Shown here piece after piece: positions 50,923 to 51,740 of a DNA stretch of 51,740 bases. The notes beneath the pieces were generated by a model. The model made no database searches and was not told where the DNA came from. It saw only the letters and a list, made by a program, of their open reading frames with translations. The DNA comes from an uncultured Clostridia bacterium (lineage in GTDB: Bacteria > Bacillota > Clostridia > Oscillospirales > Ruminococcaceae), in assembly GCA_937892655.1 (NCBI GenBank), contig CALBJC010000148.1, forward strand, positions 1 to 51,740. The letters run 5' to 3'. Made by a program: the position numbers and the translations under genes. Position 1 is the first letter of the stretch. Every line of letters begins with the position of its first letter.

Positions 50923-51740
50923 CTAATAACGTTCCCATGTTATAACATTTGTTTTCCATTCGCCGTTTTCCAGAACAATTTCTGATATATAGTCAAAACT
51001 ATTAAGAACATATACATTGTCAAAAGCTCTGCCGTAAAGCTCTGCTCGCTGATTATTGATCTGCGAAAGATTTATATCAATAGCGCAGCTGTATTTCTCA
51101 CTGTAGTCAAAAGAAATCAGCTGATTTTCCCATTTTCTACTGTATACCTTGAATTTACTGTCAGATACCTTTTCTATAGTGAGTATTTCGCTTTTTATAT
51201 CTTCACTGCCATTTATTATTTCAACTAAAGGCTCATATATATAAAGCCTTCCGTCATACTCCTTGTAATCTCCGTAGCTGTCAGGAGTATAGTTAGCTTT
51301 GAAAATCTTTATATGATGCTTGCAGTAAAACTCTGTATATATATCCAGGTATGCATCCTTTAAAGATTGCATATCAGGGTATCTTATATCGTCAACAAGA
51401 TACCAATCACTCTCGCCCGGTATTGTTACATCATGATTTATCTGTGGCTCAAAATATGCTTGCTTGCTGTTCAGCTCAGAGGCTATCTGACAATAAGGAT
51501 ACATCCAGCTCTCTATCTGAGGGCGTAAAGGCTCCATTCTGCTTGTATCAATAAACACCTGAACTTCCATATAATCATCATCAGCGCTGATATAGCCGCC
51601 TCTACCGCTTTGAGTAGAAGGCTCGTCTGCCACAGGAGTACTCACAGCTACTTGTGTAGCCGATGGAGTAGTGGTAGTTGTAGTAGATGGAGTAGTGGTA
51701 GTTGTAGTAGATGGAGTAGTGGTAGTTGTAGTAGATGGAG
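50923..51740 (-). CDS. secreted or surface protein with Thr-rich repeat linker (5' end beyond window)
   Basis: The minus-strand frame stays open to the right edge, so the gene is larger than the stretch from its first internal GTG at 51645. Visible are at least 272 residues: a (P-S-T6) repeat linker, then an acidic, Tyr-rich domain of about 240 residues (QVFIDTSRMEPLRPQIESWM, YRKWENQLISFDYS-like strands) with no family I recognise. Pro/Ser/Thr linkers of this type join a lipid or membrane anchor to an exported domain and are often glycosylated. The anchor should lie just beyond the edge. Confidence 0.75.
   Translation of the reverse strand, partial: PSTTTTTTPSTTTTTTPSTTTTTTPSATQVAVSTPVADEPSTQSGRGGYISADDDYMEVQVFIDTSRMEPLRPQIESWMYPYCQIASELNSKQAYFEPQINHDVTIPGESDWYLVDDIRYPDMQSLKDAYLDIYTEFYCKHHIKIFKANYTPDSYGDYKEYDGRLYIYEPLVEIINGSEDIKSEILTIEKVSDSKFKVYSRKWENQLISFDYSEKYSCAIDINLSQINNQRAELYGRAFDNVYVLNSFDYISEIVLENGEWKTNVITWERY
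51667..51738 (-). repeat. 24-base perfect tandem repeat encoding PSTTTTTT
   Basis: Three perfect copies (51667-51690, 51691-51714, 51715-51738) of AGTAGTGGTAGTTGTAGTAG plus ATGG, in frame with the gene on the minus strand. The array continues past the window edge. Confidence 0.93.

Noticed and set aside
51667..51738. CRISPR array
   Set aside because: The repeats are directly adjacent with no spacers and lie in frame within a coding region.

Overview
The window looks like a chromosomal segment from an anaerobic, motile, endospore-forming member of the Clostridia, most likely Oscillospirales/Ruminococcaceae-like. The evidence is the tail of an alpha/beta-type small acid-soluble spore protein at the left edge, a Gram-positive/Clostridia-type flagellar operon (TIGR02530 gene, FlbD, FliY-like FliN, YlqG/YlqH-like pair), a fused SecDF, strong Shine-Dalgarno sites, frequent GTG/TTG starts and moderately AT-rich DNA. 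The genus assignment is an inference.

Left part (1-10.3 kb): spore protein tail; a polyprenyl-phosphate sugar transferase; a VanY-type D,D-carboxypeptidase followed by the Fe-S carrier ATPase Mrp; a large membrane protein that joins an EpsG-type polysaccharide polymerase to repeated extracellular modules resembling ILEI/FAM3 domains; an AraC regulator; SecDF on the minus strand; and an HD-GYP c-di-GMP phosphodiesterase with a degenerate receiver domain. Several units here have near-consensus sigma-A promoters with 17-base spacers and intrinsic terminators.

Central part (10.5-35.6 kb): one long same-strand flagellar operon, flgB-flgC-fliE-fliF-fliG-fliH-fliI-fliJ-fliK-flgD-(TIGR02530)-flgE-flbD-motA-motB-fliM-fliN/Y-fliO-fliP-fliQ-fliR-flhB-flhA-fliA-flgF-flgG-ylqG-like-ylqH-like-PilZ. 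It encodes rod, MS and C rings, export apparatus, hook, stator, the flagellar sigma factor and, at its end, a c-di-GMP receptor. fliL, flhF, flhG and chemotaxis genes are absent from the places where related operons often carry them. Two points stand out: a 154-base leader before flgE that can fold into a pseudoknot competing with a hairpin over the flgE ribosome binding site, and fliR, whose only plausible full-length start is an ATA codon.

Accessory island (35.6-38.85 kb): an XRE-type repressor faces a three-gene operon encoding an unrecognised membrane-associated protein, a small CxxCxxCC (YkgJ-like) metal-binding protein and a glycine-zipper membrane protein. It has a strong promoter, operator-like inverted repeats and terminators at both ends. 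It resembles a self-contained cargo module, possibly of defence, toxin or immunity type, and is the best candidate for an undescribed system here.

Right part (38.9-51.7 kb): TatD-associated radical SAM protein, a small membrane protein, a DUF2508-like protein, then housekeeping genes rnj (RNase J), gdpP-like c-di-AMP phosphodiesterase, rplI, dnaB, tilS, hpt and ftsH, followed by two unknown exported or membrane-anchored proteins. The last one runs off the right edge through a Thr-rich 24-base tandem repeat.
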